Source: Verrucomicrobiota bacterium (GTDB lineage: Bacteria > Verrucomicrobiota > Verrucomicrobiia > Chthoniobacterales > UBA10450). From it: 64,000 nt of DNA. Positions 54,699-63,202 of this stretch are shown here, in pieces. A model generated the notes under the pieces. The model saw nothing but the letters and a program-made list of their open reading frames with translations. It had not been told where the DNA came from and ran no database searches. Both the position numbers and the translations under genes were made by a program. Numbering within the stretch: position 1 is the first letter of the stretch; every line of letters begins with the position of its first letter. The stretch is from NCBI GenBank assembly GCA_003219175.1, contig QHPU01000041.1:61784-125783 (forward strand), read 5' to 3'.

Positions 54699-55748
54699 TT
54701 AAACGCGTGGTTGCTCGGTGGTCGTCGCTCCGTTGGAACTGGTCACATCAACTCCCACTGGTGTTTCCACCAGACCGGGATCGAACTTCATTCCCAGACC
54801 CAAGCCGAGCGCAGTTAGTTTGTCCTTAATCTCGTTAAGCGATTTCTTGCCGAAGTTTCGATATTTCAGCATCTCTGCCTCGGTCTTTTGCGCCAATTGA
54901 CCCACGGTAGTGATGTTAGCGTTGTTCAGGCAATTGGCCGCGCGCACGCTCAGTTCGATTTCGTTCACGCTCATGTTCAGGAGCTTCTTCAGCTTTATGT
55001 TCTCTTCGCTCACGCCGGCGGGAGTCTCGTCGAACTCGATTATGTCTTCGTTGAAATTGACGAAAACATCGAGGTGATGCCGTAAAATGGCTGAGGCCTG
55101 GAGCAGCGCGTCATCGGGAGTAAGACGACCGTCCGTCCAAACTTCGAGAATGAGTTTGTCGTAATCGGTGCGCTGTCCGACGCGGGTGTGTTCCACCGCG
55201 TATTTCACCCGGGTGACCGGGGAGAAAATGGAATCGATCGGGATTAATCCAATCGGCTGATCGGGTCGCTTGTTTTCTTCGCCGGTGGCAAAGCCGCGGC
55301 CTACCCGCACTTCCAGCTCGGCATCGAATTTATGTTTTTTGTCAAGCGTGCAGATGACCTGATCGGGATTCAGAATCTCATAGCCTTGCGCGAGTTGAAT
55401 ATCGCCGGCGGTGACTTCGCCTTCCTTGTTCACACTGAGTGAAAGCTTGCGCGGCTCGTGCTCGGTCGCCTTAAACTTGATGCGCTTTAAATTGAGGACG
55501 ATATCGGTGACGTCTTCGACAACACCCGGCAAAGTGGCGAATTCGTGCTGCGCGCCCGTGATTTTCACCGCAGTGATGGCAGCGCCTTCCAGCGAGGAAA
55601 GAAGCACGCGCCGAAGCGAGTTGCCCACGGTGTGGCCGTAGCCCGCTTCAAAAGGTTCCGCGACAAACATCGCGTAAGTATCCGTCGCACCCTTCTCCTC
55701 CTTCGAGAGGGTCTTTGGCATTTCAAACCGACCGTAACGAACTGGCAT
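54699..55748 (-). CDS. rpoA: DNA-directed RNA polymerase alpha subunit
   Basis: 349 aa. The N-terminal assembly domain (FVAEPFEAGYGHTVGNSLRRVLLSSLEGAAITAVKI) and the C-terminal domain (LLNMSVNEIELSVRAANCLNNANITTVGQLAQKTEAEML) are complete, with a short Thr/Asn tail. It scaffolds beta and beta-prime and binds UP elements and activators. The usual upstream rpsM-rpsK-rpsD genes are not adjacent; a 371-nt gap precedes it instead. Confidence 0.98.
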   Translation of the reverse strand: MPVRYGRFEMPKTLSKEEKGATDTYAMFVAEPFEAGYGHTVGNSLRRVLLSSLEGAAITAVKITGAQHEFATLPGVVEDVTDIVLNLKRIKFKATEHEPRKLSLSVNKEGEVTAGDIQLAQGYEILNPDQVICTLDKKHKFDAELEVRVGRGFATGEENKRPDQPIGLIPIDSIFSPVTRVKYAVEHTRVGQRTDYDKLILEVWTDGRLTPDDALLQASAILRHHLDVFVNFNEDIIEFDETPAGVSEENIKLKKLLNMSVNEIELSVRAANCLNNANITTVGQLAQKTEAEMLKYRNFGKKSLNEIKDKLTALGLGLGMKFDPGLVETPVGVDVTSSNGATTTEQPRV

Positions 55749-56119
55749 AACTGATTTCTGATTGTCGATTGTCGATCGCCGATTTCGCGAAGACGCTGCT
55801 GCTAGCAGAATGCTTGCGAGAATCGAAAGTCGAAAATCTTAAATCACAATTCCTTTTCGCTGGGTTACCCCTGGCGAGTATAGCTTCACGTCCAGCGACG
55901 GAAGCCCAGGGACCAACAGCGTAATTAAGTTAAAAACTCGCTGCGAAGCGGGGAATAAACACCAAACTGCGCGCTTTGCAAGCAGCTGCTATGGTAGGGC
56001 GAGACTCTGTCGAGCCACGAGGATTGTCTCTTTTTCGGCTAATGGCTCGACGGAGTTTCGCCCTACAGATCCCGTCACCCCGAGTGTCGTTGTAGAGGCA
56101 CTTTTACCGAGTGCTTTAC
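55749..56119. other. 371-nt gap upstream of rpoA with an inverted repeat
   Basis: No gene is supported here. Next to rpoA is a GATTGTCGATTGTCGATCGC direct-repeat stretch with a partial inverted copy (GAGAATCGAAAGTCGAAAATC). An AT-rich patch at 55840-55860 could hold the rpoA promoter. The far half contains the palindrome at 55994-56066. Confidence 0.45.
55994..56066. repeat. Inverted repeat with GTAGGGCGAGAC arms
   Basis: GTAGGGCGAGACTCTGTCGA-GCC pairs with GGC-TCGACGGAGTTTCGCCCTAC (23-nt arms, about three mismatches) around a 27-nt loop. The arms resemble a widespread class of bacterial intergenic palindromes. Confidence 0.8.
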
Positions 56120-56557
56120 CTATTCCTGCACGATCTCGTCCGGCAGCTCGTTGATGGTATCGCCGGTACGGGGGAAATGGGCAGCCAATAATTTTCCTAC
56201 TTCGCTAACGGCGAGGATGATGGCGCGGTTGAAATCCTGTTTCTTGAAATGCTCCCGCATGTCGATCACCAATTTTTTCCAAAATTCTTTCCCGCATTTT
56301 TCGTGGACGCCGACGTCACCGACCACGGCATACTTCTGTTCTCGTGGCGCAACAAAGATCAGAACGGCGTTGCGACTGGTGGTCTTCTGCATTCCCAGCT
56401 GAAAGAATTTTCTTTCCGCCCTGGGCAAGGCGTCACCTTCAAAGGTCCACCGCTGAATAAAAACGCGGATTTGCCCGGAACTTTTTCCTTCCGCTTTCTT
56501 TATCGCCTGCACGATCCGCTTGTGGTCGAGCCGGCGAAGGAAACTGTGCGTTCGCAC
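56120..56557 (-). CDS. TPM domain protein (shorter paralogue)
   Basis: About 145 aa. The TPM-like fold is seen from KRIVQAIKKAEGKSSGQIRVFIQRW through RNAVLIFVAPREQKYAVVGDVGVHEKCGKEFWKKLV to MREHFKKQDFNRAIILAVSEVGKLLAAHFP. No signal peptide. The function of TPM (YgcG-like) domains is unsettled; a phosphatase and a photosystem-repair role have been reported for plant members. The GTG at 56557 follows the upstream gene by 4 nt. The ORF-track start at 56722 reads through that gene's glycine-rich tail in another frame. Confidence 0.78.
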   Translation of the reverse strand: MRTHSFLRRLDHKRIVQAIKKAEGKSSGQIRVFIQRWTFEGDALPRAERKFFQLGMQKTTSRNAVLIFVAPREQKYAVVGDVGVHEKCGKEFWKKLVIDMREHFKKQDFNRAIILAVSEVGKLLAAHFPRTGDTINELPDEIVQE

Positions 56558-56561
56558 CTTG

Positions 56562-57335
56562 TTACCAGCTACCGCTCGCTCCCCCGCCACCACTGGAGCC
56601 ACCGCCACCACCGAATCCGCTGAAGCCACCGCCGCCTGAAGACCAACCACCCGACGACCATCCACCGCCTCCCCAATTCCCAGAAACGAATGGCCCGCCA
56701 ACCCCAGTATAACGGTAACCACCGAAACGACGCGAGGCGCGCATGGCGAGTAAGATCATCACGATAAAGAGAAAGAATACCAGTAGCCCGGCCGGGTTAT
56801 TGTTTTGACTCGTTCCGGTCTCACGGACTGTTTTTCCGGTCCCTTTGTACTCACCGCGAATAGCCTTAAAGATCAGGTCGATCCCGGCACCGATCCCGCC
56901 TTCGAAATCATTGGCCCGGAATCGTGGGGCCACGGCGTCGCGAATGATTTCGTTGCAGGTAATGTCAGGGAGCGCCCCTTCCAAGCCGTAGCCTGGTTGG
57001 ATGCGCATGCCACGTTCGTCGATGAAGACGAAGAAGACGACACCGTTGTTTCGTCCCTTTTGTCCGAGCTGCCACGCCTGAAACGTCCGCTGGGTGAAAT
57101 CTTCGATCGAACTCTGCGATGGGATTTTCCGCCAGATCGCAACCACGACCTGATTGGAGGTCTGGCGTTCAAATTCCGCCAGTTGTTCATTGAACCGTGG
57201 TGCCGTGTTGGGAGAAACCACGCCGGCGTAATCATTGAAGTAACGATCGGGCCTTGGCGGAATGGTTTCCGCAGCGTGAGTAAACACGACCCCTGCCAGC
57301 AGTACTAAAATTCCAAGACAAAATCGCATCCGCAT
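56562..57335 (-). CDS. TPM domain protein, membrane-anchored YgcG-like with Gly/Ser tail
   Basis: About 257 aa from the ATG at 57335. A signal peptide (FCLGILVLLAGVVFTHAAE) leads to the TPM domain (YFNDYAGVVSPNTAPRFNEQLAEFERQTSNQVVVAIW ... NNGVVFFVFIDERGMRIQPGYGLEG). A transmembrane helix (NNPAGLLVFFLFIVMILLAM) and a low-complexity Gly/Ser/Trp tail follow. The TPM domain would be periplasmic. An alternative GTG at 57392 adds 19 residues next to a family B repeat. It lies between lemA and a second TPM gene, the common lemA-ygcG pairing. Confidence 0.85.
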   Translation of the reverse strand: MRMRFCLGILVLLAGVVFTHAAETIPPRPDRYFNDYAGVVSPNTAPRFNEQLAEFERQTSNQVVVAIWRKIPSQSSIEDFTQRTFQAWQLGQKGRNNGVVFFVFIDERGMRIQPGYGLEGALPDITCNEIIRDAVAPRFRANDFEGGIGAGIDLIFKAIRGEYKGTGKTVRETGTSQNNNPAGLLVFFLFIVMILLAMRASRRFGGYRYTGVGGPFVSGNWGGGGWSSGGWSSGGGGFSGFGGGGGSSGGGGASGSW

Positions 57336-57391
57336 CGTCAACCGCGGCGAAACCCGAGGGTTCCGTTGCTTAATCTTAAAGGTGACTTTCA

Positions 57392-57431
57392 CAGGATCCT
57401 TTGGCTCCGCTACGCTTCGCTCAGGATGACA
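57392..57431. repeat. Family B copy between the TPM and lemA genes
   Basis: AGGATCCTTTGGCTCCGCTA then CGCTTCGCTCAGGATGACA, the right-arm type of the family. Confidence 0.65.
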
Positions 57432-57440
57432 CGCAAAATC

Positions 57441-58103
57441 TTACGGTGTTGCCGCGGCGGTCGCTGCTGGTGAAGCCGGGGCGGGGCTGCCAAAGTTAAA
57501 ATTCACCGTCGGCGGTTTTTCTGCACCGGCTTGGGCTTCAAAAAATGGCCGGGGCCGAAAGCCAAATATTCCCGCGAAAAGGTTCGTTGGGAAAGTGCGG
57601 ACGGCGACGTTGTAATCCTGCACCGCGGTGTTGAAATTTCCGCGCTCGACCGAAATACGGTTCTCGGTTCCTTCCAGTTGCGCCTGTAAGCTTTGGAAAT
57701 TCTGCGTTGCCCGCAATTCCGGGTAGCGCTCGCTCACCACCAGCAGGCGCGAAAGTGCGTTGCTCAATTGTCCCTGCGCCGCCTGAAACTCCTGCAATTT
57801 TGCCGCGTCGGTTGGAGCGTGATTGGGATCGATCTGCACCCGCCCGACGCTGGCGCGCGCATTCGTTACTTCGGTCAAGGTCGATTTCTCAAAATTTGCC
57901 GCCCCTTGAACGGTGTTGACCAGGTTCGGAATCAAATCGGCCCGGCGCTGATAAACATTTTGTACCTGGGCCCAGCTTTGATCGACCTTCTGCTGGAGTG
58001 GGACCAATCGATTATAACTGGCGGCGATGGCACATCCGCCGACCAGGACAATGAAAAGAAGAATGGCACCGACGCCGAGACAACCAAGAAGACCTTTATT
58101 CAT
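57441..58103 (-). CDS. LemA family protein
   Basis: 220 aa. An N-terminal membrane anchor (LLGCLGVGAILLFIVLVGGCAIAA) is followed by the LemA helical domain: SYNRLVPLQQKVDQSWAQVQNVYQRRADLIPNLVNTVQG, ERYPELRATQNFQSLQAQLEGTENRI and FNTAVQDYNVAVRTFPTNLFAGIFGF. The C terminus is Pro/Ala-rich. LemA proteins have unproven function at the envelope. A Cys in VGGCAIAA could be a lipobox, so a lipoprotein is possible. It is the first gene of lemA-TPM-TPM on the minus strand. Confidence 0.92.
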   Translation of the reverse strand: MNKGLLGCLGVGAILLFIVLVGGCAIAASYNRLVPLQQKVDQSWAQVQNVYQRRADLIPNLVNTVQGAANFEKSTLTEVTNARASVGRVQIDPNHAPTDAAKLQEFQAAQGQLSNALSRLLVVSERYPELRATQNFQSLQAQLEGTENRISVERGNFNTAVQDYNVAVRTFPTNLFAGIFGFRPRPFFEAQAGAEKPPTVNFNFGSPAPASPAATAAATP

Positions 58104-58176
58104 ATGAGATAGAAACGTGTTTGCGCGAAATTAACCGTCCCCTGTTGCGCGAAGTCTCCAAAATTGCGCCGCCAAG

Positions 58177-58884
58177 TCAATCCTGCGCCGCAGGGGTTGT
58201 GGCCGGAGTCGCGGACTCCGGGTCCGGGCCGGACTGGCGGTGCGGGCCGGACGGGTGGTCCGAGGCAGACTTTTGGTTATCGATATCATCGGTGTCGGCA
58301 ACAGGTATACGCGGCGCGATTGGCAAATAGCGGGTACGCAATTCCTCGGCATTTGGCAGCTCGTCGAGATTGCGGAGACCGAAATGTTCGAGGAAGAATT
58401 CGGTGGTCTCGTAAAGCAGCGGACGGCCTGGCAATTCGGCGCGTCCACTGATTTTCAGCAGGCCGCGTTCCATTAAATTTTGCAGGACGCCTTCGACGGT
58501 GACACCCCGCACCGCTTCGACATCGGCGCGGGTGATTGGCTGGCGATAAGCGATGATGGCGAGGGTTTCCAGCGCGGGCGGCGAAAGTCGGGCCGGTTTC
58601 GGCCCGGGAAAAAGCTGACTAACCCAGCGCGCGCAATCAGGATGGCTGACCAACTGCCAGCCGCCGGCTTTTTCGACAAGCTGGAAACCGCGGGGAGTCA
58701 GAGTGTAATCGGTCTTTAATTGGCCGAGCGCTGCCGCCACTTCCGCTTCTTTTACGCGACCGAATTCGTTTGGAACCAGCTCGTCGCTGTCGCCCGCACT
58801 GGTGAGTGCATCGCGCAGGTCGGTCGTGTTCAGCGGTTTTTGTGCGCTGAATAACAATGCTTCGATTACCTGAATAAGCGTCAT
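58177..58884 (-). CDS. scpB: Segregation and condensation protein B
   Basis: 235 aa. Tandem winged helices are seen: MTLIQVIEALLFSAQKPLNTTDLRDAL and PPALETLAIIAYRQPITRADVEAVRGVTVEGVLQNLMERGLLKI followed by GRPLLYETTEFFLEHFGLRNLDELP. ScpB with ScpA regulates the SMC condensin complex. The last about 28 residues (SDHPSGPHRQSGPDPESAT...) are encoded by family A repeat DNA and lie outside the conserved fold. The ATG at 58884 matches the family start. glmM ends 20 nt upstream of it. Confidence 0.93.
   Translation of the reverse strand: MTLIQVIEALLFSAQKPLNTTDLRDALTSAGDSDELVPNEFGRVKEAEVAAALGQLKTDYTLTPRGFQLVEKAGGWQLVSHPDCARWVSQLFPGPKPARLSPPALETLAIIAYRQPITRADVEAVRGVTVEGVLQNLMERGLLKISGRAELPGRPLLYETTEFFLEHFGLRNLDELPNAEELRTRYLPIAPRIPVADTDDIDNQKSASDHPSGPHRQSGPDPESATPATTPAAQD
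58221..58238. repeat. Family A copy 8 inside the scpB 3' end
   Basis: GGTCCGGGCCGGACTGGC, one change from consensus, immediately followed by the partial second copy GCGGGCCGGACGGG. It is read as coding sequence (HRQSGPDP on the minus strand). Confidence 0.78.
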
Positions 58885-58903
58885 TGTTTGATCACCAATT
58901 TCA

Positions 58904-60286
58904 TCATGCTCCAATCGCCTCCTCGATCGCTTCCGCAATGCGATTGGCCTGCCGATCAATCTCGTCGCGTTCGCGGCCTTCAATCAGCAACCGGATTTTT
59001 GGTTCCGTTCCCGAGTAACGTAAGAGCACGCGGCCCTTCCCGGAAAGGTTGCGCTCGGTTTCGCCCACCAATTTCATCACCGCCGGCAATTCCTCCAGCG
59101 GCGGCTTGCGTTTTACCCGCAAATTCCGCTGGGCCTGCGGATATTTTTTGAGGCAACTCTTCAGTTCACTCAATGGCTTCCCACTTTCTTTCATGATTCG
59201 CAGAACCTGGAGCGCGCTAATAATGCCGTCGCCGGTGGTGGTGAAGTCGCGAAAAATCATGTGGCCGCTCTGCTCGCCGCCGACGTTGAGGTTACGCGCC
59301 ATCATTTCTTCGAGCACATAACGGTCGCCTACTTTAGTGCGAATGACGTTGCCGCCGTGCGCAGCCAGCACTTCGTCGAGACCAAAATTGCTCATGACCG
59401 TCACAACCAGGGTATTGTCGCGCAATTTTTTCGTTCGCAATAAATCAACACTCGCGATCGCCAGAATTTCATCGCCATCGACCAATTCGCCGCTTTCATC
59501 GCAGAGCAGGACGCGATCGGCGTCGCCATCGTGGGTGATACCGACATGCGCGCCGGATTCCTTGACCACACGTTGAATCTCTTCCGGATGCGTGCTGCCG
59601 CAGTCGGCGTTGATGTTAGTGCCATTGGGAGTGTTGTGAGCGACGGTGACGTCTGCGCCCAACTCGCGCAAAATGCAGGGGGTTGATTTATAAGCCGCAC
59701 CGTTCGCTACGTCGACCGCGATGCGGGTTTTCTCCAAAGTCATTCCGCGCGGAAAACTTTGCTTGGCAAACTCGACGTAGCGGCCCAACGCGTCGTCAAT
59801 TCGCGTGGCACGCCCGATTTTTCCGGCGGTGGGCCGAATCGAATCGATTTCTCCGCTGAAAACGAGCTGCTCGATTTGCTCTTCTATTTGATCATCCAGT
59901 TTGTAGCCATCGTGCCGGAAAAATTTAATTCCGTTGTCAGCATAGGGATTGTGTGAAGCCGAGAGGACGATACCGGCGTCCGCGCGCAGCGAACGGGTGA
60001 TATAAGCGACGCCCGGGGTTGGCAATGGGCCGATCACCAGCACATCCACTCCCAGCGAAGTAATGCCGGCGACGAGTGCGTTCTCGAGCATGTAACCGGA
60101 GAGCCGGGTATCTTTGCCGAGCACAATCTTCGGGCGTGCGTCGCTGGGATGCGCACGCGGATTCAGTTTCGTGAAAACGTGCGCCGCAGCGCGGCCGAGC
60201 TTGAGCGCAGTCTCGGCGGTGACGGGCTCGACGTTCGCGACCCCGCGCACGCCGTCCGTTCCAAAAATTTTCCGGTTCTCGCTCAT
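58904..60286 (-). CDS. glmM: Phosphoglucosamine mutase
   Basis: 460 aa. FGTDGVRGVAN opens the protein; the phosphoserine loop is GIVLSASHNPYADNGIKFF (Ser111), the metal site is THDGDADRVLL, and GGEQSGHMIF and RYSGTEPKIRLLIEG are the sugar and phosphate sites. It converts glucosamine 6-phosphate to glucosamine 1-phosphate for UDP-GlcNAc, used in peptidoglycan and LPS. The ATG at 60286 follows an AGGCCGG and is favoured over 60316. It sits between scpB and a two-component regulator. Confidence 0.96.
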   Translation of the reverse strand: MSENRKIFGTDGVRGVANVEPVTAETALKLGRAAAHVFTKLNPRAHPSDARPKIVLGKDTRLSGYMLENALVAGITSLGVDVLVIGPLPTPGVAYITRSLRADAGIVLSASHNPYADNGIKFFRHDGYKLDDQIEEQIEQLVFSGEIDSIRPTAGKIGRATRIDDALGRYVEFAKQSFPRGMTLEKTRIAVDVANGAAYKSTPCILRELGADVTVAHNTPNGTNINADCGSTHPEEIQRVVKESGAHVGITHDGDADRVLLCDESGELVDGDEILAIASVDLLRTKKLRDNTLVVTVMSNFGLDEVLAAHGGNVIRTKVGDRYVLEEMMARNLNVGGEQSGHMIFRDFTTTGDGIISALQVLRIMKESGKPLSELKSCLKKYPQAQRNLRVKRKPPLEELPAVMKLVGETERNLSGKGRVLLRYSGTEPKIRLLIEGRERDEIDRQANRIAEAIEEAIGA

Positions 60287-60403
60287 CCGGCCTAATTCAA
60301 CTTCCCGCTCTGGCATTCGTAAACCGAAAAAACTGTGACTGCCGGGGTGCCGCGGCCTCCTGGCTTTCCAAAGCTATGAATTAAGAACACGTTTGTGTCG
60401 GTA

Positions 60404-61813
60404 TTATTTCGAGTGTTTTTTAGCGGCGCGTGCTTGTTCGCGCACATTTCGACCTTGGGAGTTCATTTCGTTTAATTTGCGGTGCAAAGTCCGGCGGCTG
60501 ATGCCCAGCTGGTTCGCGGCAGCGGTAATGTTTCCGCCGGTGGAAGCGAGCGCCTGGGTGATCAATCGCTTTTCCGTTTCCGCCAAATCGAGCGGATTAA
60601 CTTTTTGTGCAACGGCGATGGCACCCGCGGCGTCCCCAACCGAATCCCGGATTGCGCGCGGCAGATCGCGCACTGTCACCTTGGGTCCACTTGCCATGAC
60701 CACTCCGTGTTCGATTGCCGTCCGCAGTTCGCGAACATTTCCCGGCCAATCATAAGCCAGGAACGCATTCATGGCATCGGTGGTGATGTCGAGCAGCGGC
60801 TTCTCGTTCGCCTTGGAGAAATGCCGCAGGAAGGACCTAACGAGAAGTGGGATGTCCTCCTTGCGGGAGCGCAATGGCGGCATGGTGATGCGGACGACGT
60901 TGAGGCGAAAGTAAAGGTCGTCTCGAAATTTTCCCTCCCGCACCAGTTGCTCAAGGTTCTTGTTTGTCGCCGCGATCACTCTCACATCCGCGCGCAGGGT
61001 TTGGGTACCGCCGACGCGTTCGAACGATCGCTGTTCGCTCATCACCCGTAACAACTTCACCTGCGTGCTTGGGTCGATATCGCCGATTTCGTCCAGAAAA
61101 ATGGTGCCGCCATTCGCCTGCTCGAACCTTCCGATCCGTCGTTCGTGGGCGCCAGTGAACGCGCCTCGCTCGTGCCCGAACAATTCGCTTTCCAGCAGTG
61201 TCGGCGACAGCGCTGCACAATGGACCACCACAAATTTCGCGTGATTCCGCCGGCTCAAATTATGAATCGCGTGGGCGGCCAGTTCCTTGCCCGTACCACT
61301 TTCGCCTTCGATCAACACGCTGGCCGAAGAAGGCGCGACCTGCCGGATGGTATCGAGTACCTCGCGCAGGGCGAGTGATTCGCCGAGAATATTTTCCAGA
61401 CCGAAACGCTCGTCGATTTGCTGACGCAGAGTCCGGTTCTCCTGCTCCATCCGGCGCGATTGCAGCGCGCGTGCAATCAGGATTTCAACCTTGTCGAGGT
61501 TGAGGGGTTTGGTAACGAAATCGTAAGCGCCGCGTTTCATCGCTTCCACCGCGGTATCAACCGAACCGTAAGCCGTCATCATGATGCAAACCGGCGGGTG
61601 CGGCGTTTTTAATGCGCGCTCTATCAATTGCATACCATCTTCGCCGCCCAGCCGGAGGTCGGTCAGGAGGACGTCGACAGTTTCGCGTTCGAGCACGCTA
61701 ATGGCGCCGCCAATGTCCTCGGCGACATAGACATCGTATTCGTTCTCGAGCAAACGTCGCAACCCGTCGCGGGTATGCTTTTCGTCATCGACGATCAGGA
61801 TCGTTGGCTGCAT
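60404..61813 (-). CDS. Sigma-54-dependent response regulator (NtrC/AtoC type)
   Basis: About 469 aa. Receiver domain 1-120 (ILIVDDEKHTRDGL, phospho-acceptor Asp52 in LLTDLRLGG, Lys in FVTKPL). The AAA+ domain follows, with Walker A GESGTGKEL, the sigma-54 contact GAFTGA in ELFGHERGAFTGAHE, Walker B GGTIFLDEIGD and a sensor VRVIAATNKNL. A Fis-type HTH ends the protein (GGNITAAANQLGISRRTLHRKL). It activates sigma-54 promoters when phosphorylated, presumably by the adjacent kinase. Targets are unknown. Confidence 0.95.
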   Translation of the reverse strand: MQPTILIVDDEKHTRDGLRRLLENEYDVYVAEDIGGAISVLERETVDVLLTDLRLGGEDGMQLIERALKTPHPPVCIMMTAYGSVDTAVEAMKRGAYDFVTKPLNLDKVEILIARALQSRRMEQENRTLRQQIDERFGLENILGESLALREVLDTIRQVAPSSASVLIEGESGTGKELAAHAIHNLSRRNHAKFVVVHCAALSPTLLESELFGHERGAFTGAHERRIGRFEQANGGTIFLDEIGDIDPSTQVKLLRVMSEQRSFERVGGTQTLRADVRVIAATNKNLEQLVREGKFRDDLYFRLNVVRITMPPLRSRKEDIPLLVRSFLRHFSKANEKPLLDITTDAMNAFLAYDWPGNVRELRTAIEHGVVMASGPKVTVRDLPRAIRDSVGDAAGAIAVAQKVNPLDLAETEKRLITQALASTGGNITAAANQLGISRRTLHRKLNEMNSQGRNVREQARAAKKHSK

Positions 61814-61966
61814 TCCTTGGGAATAAGATGACCGAGTTCCAGGAGACGACAATTCCTTAGCTCAGGATTTGCACGATTACGGAGGGACGCGCTTCCACGC
61901 GTCGAGGACACGCTCCGAGGCGGACTGCCGTTAAAGCACTTCTCTCCATTGCCAATCCTGCCCGGT

Positions 61967-63202
61967 TCACGCTGCCTTTCGGTCGCCCGCTTCCAACATT
62001 CGGACGCGCTGCTCTTTGAGCGGCAGGCGAATGGTCAGAGTCAATCCCTTGCCTTCCGTGCTTTCGATTGCGAGTTCGCCGCCGTGTTCGCGGACAATGC
62101 GTCTAACGATTAATAGACCAAGACCGGTCCCGGACGCCTTGGTGGTGTAGTACGGTTCGAAGACGTGACTTAGAGCTTCCGCTGACATTCCCCCGCCATT
62201 ATCGATGAAACTGACGCGCACATGCGATTCGTCCCGATCGGTTCGAATCCGCAAGATACCGCGCCGTTTCATCGCTTCGAAGCTGTTTTTGATAACGTTG
62301 TAAAACGCCTGCTTCATCTGGTCTCGATCGAGTTGGAGTAATGGCAGGTCGGAGTGCAGTTCCGTTTCCACGACAATGTCGCGCGCTTCGATTTCGGCGG
62401 CAAAGAAACGCACCGCTTCCTCCACCATGGTGTTGATATTTCCCGGCCGGAGCTGTGGACGAGACGGCCGGATGGCCCGCAGGAATTGACTGACGATGGA
62501 ATCGAGCCGGTTGATTTCGCCGCGGCAGATATCGATGGAGTGCCGGAGTTCTTCGCGGGCTTTACCTTTTAGTTTGCGTGCCTGTCGCTCCATCAACTGC
62601 AAGTGGATGTTCAGGGAATTAAGGGGATTGCCTAGTTCATGGGCGACACCGGCGGCGAGCAAGGTGAGCGCGTTCAATCGCTCGCTCTCAATCGTTTTTT
62701 CCGCTGTCCGCCGGCTCTCAGTGATGTCGCGCATGATAATGGCGTAGCCGACCTGCTCCGTTGTCGCCGCGACTGTCGATCCCCGGTCCGAACTGGGCGG
62801 ATGGTTACCGGAGGTGTCGGCTACAGACGCATCTCGCGGCTCGATGACGAGGGGCACGATGTAAAAGTTGATGAACCGATTTCGCGGATAAAAAATTTCC
62901 AAGTCGCGGGTGACAGGACCGCCGCTGTGGGTCAACGCGTTCCAATCGAGACCCTGCACTCGTTCGTCGAGTTGTTTGCCGATCGAATCTTCGCCCGCGA
63001 GTCCAAAAAGCTCGCCAGCCGCGTCATTCAAATAGGTGATGCGTCCGGACGAATCGGTGACGATGATTCCTTCCTGAATGGCGTTGAAAACTGTCTCGAG
63101 AAATCCTTTCTCCTGAGCCAGGCGCAGCAAATAATTCTGCACCTCTTCCGGCCCGATCTTACCGAGCCGCCCGATCAATTTTTCGAGAAAGCCAGCTTTC
63201 AT
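61967..63202 (-). CDS. PAS-domain sensor histidine kinase
   Basis: 411 aa, no transmembrane helix, so cytosolic. A PAS domain (residues 34-160: ETVFNAIQEGIIVTDSSGRITYLND) precedes the dimerisation/phosphoacceptor His188 (GVAHELGNPLNSL) and the ATPase domain (NVIKNSFEAM, FIDNGGGMS, GTGLGLLIVRRI). It is expected to phosphorylate the NtrC-type regulator just downstream. About residues 124-150 of the PAS region (ASVADTSGNHPPSSDRGSTV) look like inserted repeat-related DNA. Its ATG overlaps the RAYT stop by 4 nt. Confidence 0.93.
   Translation of the reverse strand: MKAGFLEKLIGRLGKIGPEEVQNYLLRLAQEKGFLETVFNAIQEGIIVTDSSGRITYLNDAAGELFGLAGEDSIGKQLDERVQGLDWNALTHSGGPVTRDLEIFYPRNRFINFYIVPLVIEPRDASVADTSGNHPPSSDRGSTVAATTEQVGYAIIMRDITESRRTAEKTIESERLNALTLLAAGVAHELGNPLNSLNIHLQLMERQARKLKGKAREELRHSIDICRGEINRLDSIVSQFLRAIRPSRPQLRPGNINTMVEEAVRFFAAEIEARDIVVETELHSDLPLLQLDRDQMKQAFYNVIKNSFEAMKRRGILRIRTDRDESHVRVSFIDNGGGMSAEALSHVFEPYYTTKASGTGLGLLIVRRIVREHGGELAIESTEGKGLTLTIRLPLKEQRVRMLEAGDRKAA
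62785..62798. repeat. Degenerate family A-like copy inside the histidine kinase
   Basis: GGTCCGAACTGGGC resembles GGTCCGAGCCGGACTGGC with the central AGCCGG lost. It lies in the extra loop of the PAS domain. Confidence 0.4.

Noticed and set aside
56558-56722. N-terminal extension of the short TPM ORF
   Set aside because: It reads the glycine-rich tail of the upstream TPM gene in a different frame.
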